The notes beneath the pieces were generated by a model that saw only the letters and a list, made by a program, of their open reading frames with translations, did no database searches and was not told the DNA's origin. From the NCBI RefSeq assembly GCF_016901815.1, contig NZ_JACSNR010000001.1, forward strand, positions 62,001 to 126,000: a stretch of DNA of 64,000 bases, read 5' to 3'. Source of the stretch: Hydrogenoanaerobacterium saccharovorans. Lineage in GTDB: Bacteria > Bacillota > Clostridia > Oscillospirales > Ruminococcaceae. Below, piece by piece: positions 41,385 through 50,526 of this stretch (position 1 is its first letter; the number at the start of each line of letters is the position of its first letter). Made by a program: the position numbers and the translations under genes.

Positions 41385-42518
41385 TCAGGCCTTTGCCGGC
41401 TCCTGTGCCAGCTCGAGAATCTCCCGGCTGATGCGCTCATTGGCGTCCAGTCGGGCCAGGGAGGCCGCCTTCTTCCCCAGCTCGGTCAGACGGGCCGGGT
41501 CGGAAAGCAGCTCCTCAATGGTCTGGCAGAGCCGTTCGCCGGTGAGATCCTTTTCTTCGATCACCACCGCCGCTCCGTGTTCCGCCAGCACCATGGCATT
41601 GTGGTACTGATGGTTCTCCGCCACATTGGGCGAGGGAATCAGGATGGATGCCCGTCCGGCTGCCTCCAGCTCGGTGAGGGTCATGGCGCCCGACCGGCAG
41701 ATCACCAGATCCGCCGCCGCCAGACAGTCCGCCATATCCCGGATATATTCCCGGATATCCATGTGGGGATCACCGGTGATGTCCGCCCCCAGCTCCCGCA
41801 GGCACTCAGGGAACAGCTCGGTGCCATAGGCGCCGGTGGCATGGATGTGATGGGTGCGCCCGGTGGGTGCAAAGTGCGCCACCACCTCTGCCATGGCCCG
41901 GTTGATGCGCTCGGCTCCCAGGCTGCCGCCAAAGGAGAGAATGCACACCCGGTCCCCGACGCCCAGCTTTTCCCGGGCAGCGGCACGGTCGGCAAAGAGG
42001 ATCTCCTCCCGCACCGGACTGCCGGTGACAATGGGTTCCCGGCGGCACTCCAGATGAGCCGCGGCCTCCGGCACTGCCAGGAGCACCTTGTCGGCGGTTT
42101 TGGCAATGAGCCGGGTGGTCATGCCGGGATAGGCATTGGATTCATGGGTGACCGTCTTAAATCCCATCCGGGCTGCCTGCCGCAGGACCGGCCCGCTGAC
42201 ATAGCCGCCGGTTCCCACCACCACATCGGGCTGGAACTGACGCAGAATGCGGCGGATCTTGCCCCAGCAGGTGCAGAGCAGCTCCATGGACGAGAGATTA
42301 TAGCAGAAATTGTGCCAGGAGAGCCGGCGCTGGATTCCCTTGAGCTCCACCGGAGCAAAGTCATAGCCGGCTTCCGGGACCAGACGGGCCTCCATTCCCT
42401 TGGGGCTGCCGATAAACAGCACCTGAGTATCAGGATAACGGCTTCGGATATAGTTGGCGGTTGCCAGTGCCGGGTTGATATGTCCGGCTGTACCGCCGCA
42501 GGCAAAGAGAATTTTCAT
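41385..42518 (-). CDS. murG: UDP-GlcNAc transferase MurG
   Basis: Adds GlcNAc to lipid I to make lipid II at the inner membrane face; 377 residues, GT28 fold. N-terminal glycine loop G-G-T-A-G-H-I-N-P near residue 9, second loop near F-G-G-S-L-G-A near 192, donor-site R-S-G-A-M-T-L-T-E near 270-278. Starts 3 bp after the ftsW stop, so the two are tightly coupled. Confidence 0.95.
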   Translation of the reverse strand: MKILFACGGTAGHINPALATANYIRSRYPDTQVLFIGSPKGMEARLVPEAGYDFAPVELKGIQRRLSWHNFCYNLSSMELLCTCWGKIRRILRQFQPDVVVGTGGYVSGPVLRQAARMGFKTVTHESNAYPGMTTRLIAKTADKVLLAVPEAAAHLECRREPIVTGSPVREEILFADRAAAREKLGVGDRVCILSFGGSLGAERINRAMAEVVAHFAPTGRTHHIHATGAYGTELFPECLRELGADITGDPHMDIREYIRDMADCLAAADLVICRSGAMTLTELEAAGRASILIPSPNVAENHQYHNAMVLAEHGAAVVIEEKDLTGERLCQTIEELLSDPARLTELGKKAASLARLDANERISREILELAQEPAKA

Positions 42519-42521
42519 GGA

Positions 42522-43667
42522 TCATTCGTCCTCCGGCTTGGTTTGACGGGACACGGAAAGGATTACGCCCACCTGTCCCAGCAGCATCATCAGCGAGGTT
42601 CCTCCATAGGAGAAGAACGGCAGACCGATGCCGGTATTCGGGAAACTGTTGGTTGCCACAGCGATGTTGAGCAGCACCTGCAGTGCCAGCTGGGCAGTCA
42701 GACCCAGGGCAATGAAGCTGCCGAACCGGTCCCGGGCCCGGACCCCGATGACAAAGCCCCGCCAGATCAGCAAGGCAAAGAGCAGCAGGATCAGGGTGGC
42801 GCCGATAAAGCCCAGCTCCTCACAGACAATGGCAAAGATAAAGTCGTTCTGAGGCTCCGGCAGGAACAGATACTTCTGCCGGGAATTGCCGATGCCGGTG
42901 CCCATCAGGCCGCCGGAACCGATGGAATAGAGCGACTGCAGTGTCTGCCAGCCATCGCCCCGGGCATCTGCCTCGGGGTTCCACCACACCTGGAGCCGTC
43001 CCATCAGACGGTCCCATTTACCCATGACAAAGATCGCCAGCAATCCCAGCGGCACACCGCCTACCACAGTGGCTCCCAGCAGACGCAGGTTGAGTCCGCC
43101 GAGGATCAGCATGATGAGCGCCATGCCCACCACAATTACCATGGCGGACAGATGCGGCTCGGCGATGAGCAGCAGGATGATCACGCCCAGTACACAGCCA
43201 TAGGGAATGAGTCCCTCGATCCGCCGGACAGAACCGGGATTGATGGACATCCAGTGGGCATAGAGGATTACAAGGGAGAACTTGGCGATCTCCGAGGGCT
43301 GGAAGTTGATGAGGTCACCGATGAAGATCCACCGGTGGGCATTGTTGAGTGCCGGCATGAAGAATACGATCACCAGCATCACCAGGGAGGCCGCCATCAG
43401 CGGATAGGCAAGCCGATGGAAGATATGGTAATCGATCCGGGAGATCACATACATGGCAATCACACCCGGCACAGCAAAGAGCAGCTGACGGCTGATATAA
43501 TGGAAGCTGTTGCCCAGCAGATAATAGGCATTGGCATAACTGGCAGAAAACAGCATAATAAGCCCGATCACCAAAAGCAGTATGGTGATCAGGAAAAAGA
43601 CCATATCCATCTGTCCCGGCACAGGCCGGAACAGCTTCCGTCTTGGGGAATCGGACATTTTAGCCAA
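42522..43667 (-). CDS. ftsW: Septal SEDS glycosyltransferase FtsW
   Basis: 381 residues, about ten membrane helices, the SEDS polymerase that works with the class B PBP of this cluster. Signature blocks: Q-P-S-E-I-A-K near residue 120, G-I-G-N-S-R-Q-K near 250, L-P-E-P-Q-N-D-F-I-F-A near 262, and the C-terminal N-T-G-I-G-L-P-F-F-S-Y-G-G-T-S near 340. The start is ambiguous. TTG at 43667 has GGAGGG 8 bp upstream and is used here; ATG 43658 is 9 bp later with the same site 17 bp away. Confidence 0.92.
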   Translation of the reverse strand: MAKMSDSPRRKLFRPVPGQMDMVFFLITILLLVIGLIMLFSASYANAYYLLGNSFHYISRQLLFAVPGVIAMYVISRIDYHIFHRLAYPLMAASLVMLVIVFFMPALNNAHRWIFIGDLINFQPSEIAKFSLVILYAHWMSINPGSVRRIEGLIPYGCVLGVIILLLIAEPHLSAMVIVVGMALIMLILGGLNLRLLGATVVGGVPLGLLAIFVMGKWDRLMGRLQVWWNPEADARGDGWQTLQSLYSIGSGGLMGTGIGNSRQKYLFLPEPQNDFIFAIVCEELGFIGATLILLLFALLIWRGFVIGVRARDRFGSFIALGLTAQLALQVLLNIAVATNSFPNTGIGLPFFSYGGTSLMMLLGQVGVILSVSRQTKPEDE

Positions 43668-43697
43668 ATCAGCTTCCCTCCGTTTGCATTCCAAAAA

Positions 43698-44705
43698 TCA
43701 GATAAAGCGCACTGCCAGCACAGCCAGGACAGCGCCCACCGCGGTGACAGCAGAAAAAGCAAAGTCGATCTTCACTTCACTCAGCCCGCACATCTCAAAG
43801 TGATGATGGATAGGGCTCATTTTGAAGATCCGCTTGCCGGTGGTCTTGAAGGAGACGACCTGCAGCACCACCGACATGGATTCACAGATATAGATGATCC
43901 CCAGGAAGGCGAGGATCAGGGGCATGCCCACACCGAAGGCCAGACCGGTGACCATACCGCCCAGGAACATGGAACCGGTATCGCCCATGAACACCTTGGC
44001 GGGATAGAAGTTCCAGACCAGGAAGCCCAGGCAGGCAGCAGCCAGCGCTGTGGACAGCAGGTTGATGCCTCCGAAGCCCATGGCTGCGGACACCATCATG
44101 AAGCCCAGTGCCGATACACAGGTCACCGAACCGCACAGACCATCCAGGCCATCGGTGAGGTTGACCGAGTTGGTGATATAGACGATGCCCACCACACACA
44201 GCGGGAAGTAGACAAGTCCCAGGTCGAGCTGACCCAGGAAGGGAATGATCAGCACGGTGGAAGTATCCCCGGCGGTGTAGAGGATCAGCATATACAGTCC
44301 TGCCGCCACAAACTGCATAATGAGCTTCTGGATGGCAGTCAGACCGAGATTGCGTTTTTTCACTACCTTAATATAGTCGTCAACAAAGCCGATTATACCA
44401 AAAGATACCGCCAGCAGGATGGTGCCCCAGTACCGGGCGATCTCCACCTGTGTGCCATGCCAGAGGTCATTTTCCCCCTGGCTCAGCATGAAGTATCCCA
44501 CCACCGACGCGATGAGAATGGCAAAAATGAATATGAAGCCGCCCATGGTGGGGGTGCCCTGCTTATTCTTGTGCCAGCTGGGGCCGATGTCCAGAATGGT
44601 CTGTCCAAAGTGCAGCTTGTGCAGATAGGGAATCAGAAAATATCCGCTGACTGCCGACACCGCAAAGCCAATGGCTGCCACAGCCAGTATTGCTGTTGTA
44701 TTCAT
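43698..44705 (-). CDS. mraY: Phospho-MurNAc-pentapeptide transferase MraY
   Basis: Makes lipid I from UDP-MurNAc-pentapeptide and undecaprenyl phosphate; 335 residues, ten membrane helices. Conserved acidic sites: F-V-D-D-Y-I-K near residue 107, N-L-T-D-G-L-D-G-L near 183, F-M-G-D-T-G-S near 240, and the H-H-H-F-E motif near 305. AGGAGAG about 10 bp before ATG 44705. Confidence 0.97.
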   Translation of the reverse strand: MNTTAILAVAAIGFAVSAVSGYFLIPYLHKLHFGQTILDIGPSWHKNKQGTPTMGGFIFIFAILIASVVGYFMLSQGENDLWHGTQVEIARYWGTILLAVSFGIIGFVDDYIKVVKKRNLGLTAIQKLIMQFVAAGLYMLILYTAGDTSTVLIIPFLGQLDLGLVYFPLCVVGIVYITNSVNLTDGLDGLCGSVTCVSALGFMMVSAAMGFGGINLLSTALAAACLGFLVWNFYPAKVFMGDTGSMFLGGMVTGLAFGVGMPLILAFLGIIYICESMSVVLQVVSFKTTGKRIFKMSPIHHHFEMCGLSEVKIDFAFSAVTAVGAVLAVLAVRFI

Positions 44706-44750
44706 CGAAGAAACTCTCCTGTAATTTTGGTTTTATCCTGGCTGCAGGGC

Positions 44751-46124
44751 CTATTCCGCATCGGGAAAGACAGCCCGCAGTACCTCCTCCAGATTCATGA
44801 GCAGACTGCCCTTGAACCAGACAATATCCCCGGGACGGACTGCTTCCCGCACCGCCTGAGTCAGAGCCGGACGGTCGGGGTATTCCCGGGCATCCGAAAG
44901 ACCGGCGGCATTGGCTCCCTCCACATAGAGATGGGACTGGGGGCCATAGACCAGCAGCTTGTCCGCCACCCGGGCCGCATGCTGTCCGATGGCCCGATGG
45001 GACTCATCCGACGCGCTTCCCAGCTCCCGCATATCCGCAAAGACACAGATCTTCCGGCCTTCGCATTCCATGCCGGACAGCGTATCCAGAGCGGCATTCA
45101 TCGAATCCGGGGCGGCGTTGTAGCAGTCCTCCACCACCTTGATGCCGTTCCAGAGCCGCACCCGCTGGCGCATTCCCGAAATGGCATACCCGGACAGGGC
45201 CTCAGCGGCCTCCTCGGGAGTCATGCCGGCTTCGATTCCCACCAGGAACCCAGCCAGGGCATTCATGGCATTGTGCCGGCCCATGGCAGGAATCCGGGCA
45301 GGATAGCGTCCGTCCTTCCAGACGATGACAAAGCGGGTCTCCCCTTCGCCGGTGACGATTTCCTCAGCCCGGGCATCCAGCTCCGGTGCCTCTATGCCGT
45401 AGCGCAGCACCCGGAGCCGGGGGATCTCCACAGTGGAGAGCAGGTCGTTGTCCCCGCAGAGGATCAGCGGGCTGCCGTCTGCCATGCCCTCGGTGATCTC
45501 CAGCTTGGCTGCCAGGATATTCTCCCGGGTGCCCAGCCGTTCCAGATGGGATACACCCACATTGGTGATGACGCCGATGTCCGGTTTTACCACCGCAGTC
45601 AGGCGGCTGATGTCCCCACGGGCGTCCATACCCATCTCAAACACACCGGCCTGATAGCTGGGGTCCAGCTCAAAGACTGTGACCGGCAGGCCGAACTCAT
45701 TGTTGTGATTGCCCTGGGATTTGAGGGTCTTGTACCGGGCAGACAGCACCGCCGCGATAAAGTCCTTGGTGGTGGTTTTGCCCACGCTGCCGGTGACACC
45801 CACCGTCAGCAGGGAATAGCGCCTGCGATAGGCTGCCGCAATCGCCAGCGGCGCATAGAAGGTGTTCTCCACCCGCAGCAGACGGCTCTCCTCCTCGGGA
45901 GCGAGGCCCTCCACCGGCTTCTGTACCGCTGCCAGACGGGCACCGCCGCGCAGTGCTGCCGCCACATAACGGTGACCATCGGTGCGCTCGCCCTCCAGTG
46001 CCACAAACAGACAGTTCCCCGAGAGATCCCGGGAATCGGTGGAGATGTGGTCGATTGCCACATCTTCCCCATGATATTCTGCATTCAGTGCCTTTGCGAT
46101 TTCATAGGCTGACATCTGTTCCAT
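44751..46124 (-). CDS. murF: UDP-MurNAc-tripeptide:D-Ala-D-Ala ligase MurF
   Basis: Adds D-Ala-D-Ala to the UDP-MurNAc-tripeptide; 457 residues. Three Mur-ligase domains: N-terminal substrate domain with S-T-D-S-R near residue 29, central P-loop G-S-V-G-K-T-T-T-K near 111, H-N-N-E-F-G-L-P near 141, and C-terminal domain with D-x-Y-N-A-A-P-D-S-M near 335. ATG 46124 with GGAGAAG upstream; the gap to murE is only 7 bp. Confidence 0.95.
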   Translation of the reverse strand: MEQMSAYEIAKALNAEYHGEDVAIDHISTDSRDLSGNCLFVALEGERTDGHRYVAAALRGGARLAAVQKPVEGLAPEEESRLLRVENTFYAPLAIAAAYRRRYSLLTVGVTGSVGKTTTKDFIAAVLSARYKTLKSQGNHNNEFGLPVTVFELDPSYQAGVFEMGMDARGDISRLTAVVKPDIGVITNVGVSHLERLGTRENILAAKLEITEGMADGSPLILCGDNDLLSTVEIPRLRVLRYGIEAPELDARAEEIVTGEGETRFVIVWKDGRYPARIPAMGRHNAMNALAGFLVGIEAGMTPEEAAEALSGYAISGMRQRVRLWNGIKVVEDCYNAAPDSMNAALDTLSGMECEGRKICVFADMRELGSASDESHRAIGQHAARVADKLLVYGPQSHLYVEGANAAGLSDAREYPDRPALTQAVREAVRPGDIVWFKGSLLMNLEEVLRAVFPDAE

Positions 46125-46131
46125 AACTGTA

Positions 46132-47595
46132 TTACTTCTCCGATCCTTCGGTTCTCTGCCGGGCAATCTTACGGGAAAGCTCCCCTACAATTTCTTTTTC
46201 ATTGAAATAGTTCGCTCCGCTTGCCAGAACCTGGTAGTCCTCATGGCCTTTGCCCAGCAATAAGAGTATATCACCTTCCCCGCAGGTTTCAAGCGCATAT
46301 TCGATGGCTTCGTACCGGTCGGAGATAATTTTGTACGGTTTGCCGCTGGCAGTGAGACCGGGAAGGGCATCATTGATGATTTTCTCCTCCGGCTCCTCCC
46401 GGGGGTTATCCGAGGTGAGGATCACAAAGTCGGCATACTTTGCCACTGCTGCCGCCATGGCAGGGCGCTTGGAGCTGTCCCGGAGCCCCGGGCAGCCGAA
46501 CAGCACCACCATGCGGTCATCGGTGATGCCCCGGACGGTGGACAGCACATTGTCAATGCCGTCAGGGGTGTGGGCATAGTCCCGGATCACAGTAAAGCCC
46601 AGGGCGTTGGGCACGACCTCGAACCGTCCCGGCACACCGGCGCAGTCCGCCAGGTCTGCCGCCGCCTGCGCCATGGGGACGCCTGCCTCGGTCACTGCCG
46701 CCAGGGCTCCCAGTGCATTGTGGATGGAGAAGTCCCCCGGAGTGGAGATATTTACCTTCTCCAGCTCGCCGCCGTGCAGCACCACAAAGCTGCTGCCGTC
46801 CGAACGGATGCGGATATTCCCCGCCAGATAGTCGGCGGTGTCGTCCTTGTCCGAGATGGTCACAGTGCGGCAGGAGAGCTCCTCTGCCAGGATGCGTCCA
46901 TGCTCGTCATCGATATTCAGCACGGCTGTGTCACACCGGTCAAAGAGCTTGCGCTTGGCGGCGAAATACTCCTCCATGGTGTGGTGATAGTCCAGATGGT
47001 CCAGGGTCAGGTTGGTGAACACCGCCACATCAAAGTGGATACCATCCGCCCGGTGCTGATCCAGCGCATGGGAGGATACCTCCATCGCCACATATTCACA
47101 GCCGGCTGCCCGCATCTTCGCCAGCATCGACTGGAGCTGATAGGGGTCCGGTGTGGTGAACTTTGCCGGCAGTACCAGGTCGCCGATCTCATTCTGTACC
47201 GTGCCGATCAGTCCGGTGCGGTGCCCCGCCGCAGTGAGCAGGTGCTTGATGAGAAAGACGCTGGTGGTCTTGCCGTTGGTGCCGGTGACGCCGATCATCT
47301 TCATGGAATCTGCCGGGCGTCCGAAGAAGTTGGCACAGAGCAGCGGATAGGCCGCATGGGTATCCTCCACCCGGATCTGCCGTGGAAGTCCCAGGTCCCG
47401 GTCCACTACCACAGCGGCTGCACCCAGTTCCAGTGCCTTTGCGGCAAAGTCGTGGCCGTCGAACCGCTGTCCCTTCTGACAGACATAGACCCAACCCGGT
47501 TCCAGCTGACGGGAGTCCGCAGTCAGACCGACAATTTCACATTCCGGGGCTTCCCCTTCCCAGGTGATCCCCTCCAGCAGTTTTGTAAGAAGCAT
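46132..47595 (-). CDS. murE: UDP-MurNAc-Ala-Glu ligase MurE, meso-DAP type
   Basis: Adds the third stem-peptide residue; 487 residues. P-loop G-T-N-G-K-T-T-S near residue 105, H-x-L-D-Y-H near 207 and the specificity motif D-N-P-R near 401, which in known enzymes selects meso-diaminopimelate over lysine. The block that is normally G-C-G-G-D-R-D-x-x-K-R-P reads G-C-P-G-L-R-D-S-S-K-R-P, an unusual variant. Follows the PBP gene by 30 bp. Confidence 0.94.
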   Translation of the reverse strand: MLLTKLLEGITWEGEAPECEIVGLTADSRQLEPGWVYVCQKGQRFDGHDFAAKALELGAAAVVVDRDLGLPRQIRVEDTHAAYPLLCANFFGRPADSMKMIGVTGTNGKTTSVFLIKHLLTAAGHRTGLIGTVQNEIGDLVLPAKFTTPDPYQLQSMLAKMRAAGCEYVAMEVSSHALDQHRADGIHFDVAVFTNLTLDHLDYHHTMEEYFAAKRKLFDRCDTAVLNIDDEHGRILAEELSCRTVTISDKDDTADYLAGNIRIRSDGSSFVVLHGGELEKVNISTPGDFSIHNALGALAAVTEAGVPMAQAAADLADCAGVPGRFEVVPNALGFTVIRDYAHTPDGIDNVLSTVRGITDDRMVVLFGCPGLRDSSKRPAMAAAVAKYADFVILTSDNPREEPEEKIINDALPGLTASGKPYKIISDRYEAIEYALETCGEGDILLLLGKGHEDYQVLASGANYFNEKEIVGELSRKIARQRTEGSEK

Positions 47596-47625
47596 GATAG
47601 ACCCTCCCGGTCCTTGTAGCGTTTT

Positions 47626-49875
47626 TTAATCCGGCAGGGCATTTCCCTGCACTTCAAAGGTGACGGTGATGACGGTGCCGATCTCGGCATTTTCGCCTGC
47701 CTCAATGGACTGGCTCACTGCCACACAGCCCTCGTGCTCGATGCTCTCGCCCTCGATCTTGATATTGAAGCCGGCATTGAGGATCATACGGTTGGCCTCA
47801 TTGCCCGACTTGCCGATGACATAGGGCACCGCGGCCGTCTGTCTTTCGGTTTCCTCCGTGTAGAGCACAACGGTGCCGCCGCCGGGGATGGGCATTGCCG
47901 CACCCGGGGTCTGGTCCACAACTGTGGTGCCGTTGCCCACTACCCGGTACTGCAGACCAGCCTGCACCAGATTGGTCTGGGCCTCCTGGAGGCCATAGTT
48001 GATCAGATAGGGTGTTGCCATATCAGCCGAGGAGAGCTGCTCCTCGGTGTAGTTGGGCTCGAAGCCCAGATAGGGCAGAATATCCGCCAGAATATTGCCC
48101 ACAACCGGCGCGGCGATAACCGAACCGTACTGGTTGTTCTTCTGAGGCTCATCCAGCATGACCAGCACAGCGATCTCAGGATCGTCTGCCGGGGCAAAGC
48201 CATAGAAGGAAAGGATGATGTCATCGCCTTCCTGGTCCAGCTTCTGGGAGGTACCGGTCTTACCACCGATGCGGTAGCCGGGCACAGCAGCACGGGCACC
48301 CGAACCGCCCTCGCCGCTGACAACCTGCTCCGCATAGGAGGCGATGAGAGCCGAGGTCTCTTCGGAGATGACCTGGCGCACCACCACCGGCTCGGTATTG
48401 GAAACCACATTGCCGTCGCTGTCCAGCACCTGGGAAACGATATAGGGCTGCATCAGGTAGCCGCCGTTGACCGAGGCATTGACCGCCGTCATCAGCTGCA
48501 GGGCAGTGACCTTGAAGGTCTGACCGAAGGATGCCGACGAAAGGGACGCCATGTTTTCATTCATCATGGTCTCCCGGCTGTGCATGATGCTGGTGGCCTC
48601 GCCGGGGAGGTCCACGCCGGTGATGTCATAGAGGCCGAACTTATCCAGGTACTCCATGAACAGTTCCGCGCCCAGGGCCTGACCGGTCATGATAAAGGCC
48701 GGGTTGCAGGAACCCTTGATAGCGCCTACAAAGTCGATGGCACCGTGACCGCCGATCTTCCAGCAGGAGATCCGGTTGCCCGCTACCTCGATATAGCCCG
48801 GGCAGTAGAACGGGGTGGAACCGGTGACTGTGCCGGTCTCCAGCGCCGCCGACGCGGTGATCAGCTTGAATACCGATCCCGGTTCATAGGGGTCGGAAAT
48901 GGCCTTGTTCCGCCACTGGGCCATCTGGGCTTCACCCAGGGCTGTATAGTATTCGTCCAGTTTCTCCTCGTCGTCGCCGGCTTCCTCTTTCATTTCGTCC
49001 AGCTCCGCCTTGGTATTGGTATCGTAAATCTCACTGGGGTTGTTGGGGTCAAAGTCCGGCTTGGTGGACATGCCCAGAATCTCGCCGGTCTTGACATTCA
49101 TCACAATGCCCACAGCACGGTTCTGCACCTCATGCTCCTGTACGGCATTTTCCAGGTGCTTTTCCAGATAGTGCTGCACTGTTTCATCGATGGTCAGCAC
49201 CAGGCTCTGTCCGTCCTCCGCATCGTAGATCTGCTGCTCACTGAAGGGCATGGCAGTTCCCTTGGCGTTGCGCACCGAGGCGATGACGCCGTTGGTACCG
49301 GACAGGGTCTTGTTGTAATAGGCTTCCAGGCCATAGGCGCCGGTGCCGTCATTGCCGGTAAAGCCCAGCACAGTGGACGCCAGGTTGCCATAGGGATAAT
49401 AGCGCATGGTATCTTCGCTGAGATAGATGCCCTTGATGTCATTTTCCTTGATGAAGGCTGTCACTTCATCGGCGGTGTCATTGTCCACCTTCTTCTTGAT
49501 GGTCTCATTATACCGCCAGGTCTTGAGCGATTTTTCATAGACCATGTCGTAATCCACATCGAGGATCTCCGAAAGGCCCGAGGCCACCAGCTCCCGCTGG
49601 TCCTCCTCCATCTCCGCCGGCGAAATGAATACCGTCCAGACGGTGACGCTCTTGGCAAGTGTTTTCATATTGCGGTCATAGATATTGCCGCGGTTGGCGG
49701 AAATGGATGTGGAATACATCTGCTGACTGCTGGCTTTTTCCTTCCACATATCCGCCTGGACCACCTGCAAATAAAACAGACGGATTATAAGAATGGCAAA
49801 GCCTGCGCCCAGCGTCATGATAATCAGCCGTGTGCGCGACCCGAACAGTCTTGAACCCATGCCTTTCTGCTCCAA
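47626..49875 (-). CDS. Class B penicillin-binding protein with PASTA domains (FtsI/SpoVD-like)
   Basis: 749 residues. N-terminal membrane anchor near residues 18-40, a dimerisation domain with S-A-N-R-G-N-I-Y-D-R-N near 62-72, and the transpeptidase domain: S-x-x-K as P-G-S-V-F-K near 336, S-C-N near 389, K-T-G-T-S near 553. Two PASTA modules complete the protein (about 615-745). It is the septal transpeptidase partner of FtsW, or its sporulation version SpoVD; the PASTA tail and the endospore context fit either. TTG 49875 has GGGAGG 7 bp upstream; ATG 49860 is an alternative. Confidence 0.92.
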   Translation of the reverse strand: MEQKGMGSRLFGSRTRLIIMTLGAGFAILIIRLFYLQVVQADMWKEKASSQQMYSTSISANRGNIYDRNMKTLAKSVTVWTVFISPAEMEEDQRELVASGLSEILDVDYDMVYEKSLKTWRYNETIKKKVDNDTADEVTAFIKENDIKGIYLSEDTMRYYPYGNLASTVLGFTGNDGTGAYGLEAYYNKTLSGTNGVIASVRNAKGTAMPFSEQQIYDAEDGQSLVLTIDETVQHYLEKHLENAVQEHEVQNRAVGIVMNVKTGEILGMSTKPDFDPNNPSEIYDTNTKAELDEMKEEAGDDEEKLDEYYTALGEAQMAQWRNKAISDPYEPGSVFKLITASAALETGTVTGSTPFYCPGYIEVAGNRISCWKIGGHGAIDFVGAIKGSCNPAFIMTGQALGAELFMEYLDKFGLYDITGVDLPGEATSIMHSRETMMNENMASLSSASFGQTFKVTALQLMTAVNASVNGGYLMQPYIVSQVLDSDGNVVSNTEPVVVRQVISEETSALIASYAEQVVSGEGGSGARAAVPGYRIGGKTGTSQKLDQEGDDIILSFYGFAPADDPEIAVLVMLDEPQKNNQYGSVIAAPVVGNILADILPYLGFEPNYTEEQLSSADMATPYLINYGLQEAQTNLVQAGLQYRVVGNGTTVVDQTPGAAMPIPGGGTVVLYTEETERQTAAVPYVIGKSGNEANRMILNAGFNIKIEGESIEHEGCVAVSQSIEAGENAEIGTVITVTFEVQGNALPD

Positions 49876-49932
49876 TGCGCTGCCTCCCTGCAAATTGTGA
49901 TAAAATCCGAAATTTCCCGTGAAAAGAAATCA

Positions 49933-49963
49933 AGAGTTAAGGACAGACACGGTTCTTAACTCT
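49933..49963 (-). other. Intercistronic stem-loop between ftsL and PBP
   Basis: AGAGTTAAG (49933-49941) and CTTAACTCT (49955-49963) form a perfect 9-bp inverted repeat with a 13-nt loop in the 97-bp gap. The following minus-strand sequence TTGATTTCTTTT is only weakly T-rich, so it may be a processing or stability element or a leaky terminator. Confidence 0.65.
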
Positions 49964-49972
49964 CAATTCAAC

Positions 49973-50473
49973 TTAATTTTTATTGAAACTGATCCTCAGA
50001 TATTCCAAAGCGGAACCGATCGTATCTGTAATTTCCTCCAGGATCGAAGCTCCTGACGGTGTGCTTTCGTTGGTCACGATCTTATCGCCGCCGCAGCGGT
50101 TGACATAGGTGACCTGATACGGCTCCAGCTCGGAGAGCCCCAGCTCGTTTTTAGCAATGTCCTCAATGTTCCGCAGCGACATCCGGCTTTCGATGGAGGT
50201 CTGCAGACGCTCATTCTCTGCCAGAAGCATCTGGTGCTTTTCCTGGGCCTCTGCCACCTGATCGCTGAGCTCGGTCAGCACTGCGTTGCTGTACAGCAGC
50301 ATACACAGGGATACGGTCAGCAGAACCACCAGACCCACTGCCTTTGCCAGCATCTTGGGCCGGGCCAGTTCCTCCTGACTGTGCTGCGCTACTACCCGTA
50401 CCTTCGGCGACTGTTCTGCCTGTCGTTTGGGCTTGGGCTCGTATATTGAAAGATCGTATGCTGCGCTCTGCAT
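49973..50473 (-). CDS. ftsL: Cell division protein FtsL-like
   Basis: 166 residues: basic cytoplasmic segment, one membrane helix near residues 42-63, then a coiled coil (L-S-D-Q-V-A-E-A-Q-E-K-H-Q-M-L-L-A-E-N-E-R-L near 68-92) and N-E-L-G-L-S near 108, the pattern of FtsL/septum-initiation proteins. Position right after rsmH supports the call. The C-terminal 50 residues are longer than in many FtsL. GGGAGTGAG precedes ATG 50473. Confidence 0.85.
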   Translation of the reverse strand: MQSAAYDLSIYEPKPKRQAEQSPKVRVVAQHSQEELARPKMLAKAVGLVVLLTVSLCMLLYSNAVLTELSDQVAEAQEKHQMLLAENERLQTSIESRMSLRNIEDIAKNELGLSELEPYQVTYVNRCGGDKIVTNESTPSGASILEEITDTIGSALEYLRISFNKN

Positions 50474-50526
50474 GGCGGCTCACTCCCTTGTATCGTAAGA
50501 CCGGTTTTTTCTCCGGCCTTGATGTC

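Noticed and set aside
41367-46112. A 1581-codon open frame on the plus strand
   Set aside because: It lies antisense to murG, ftsW, mraY and murF, is rich in Gly, His and Gln, has no RBS or domain, and follows from the GC-rich third positions of those genes.
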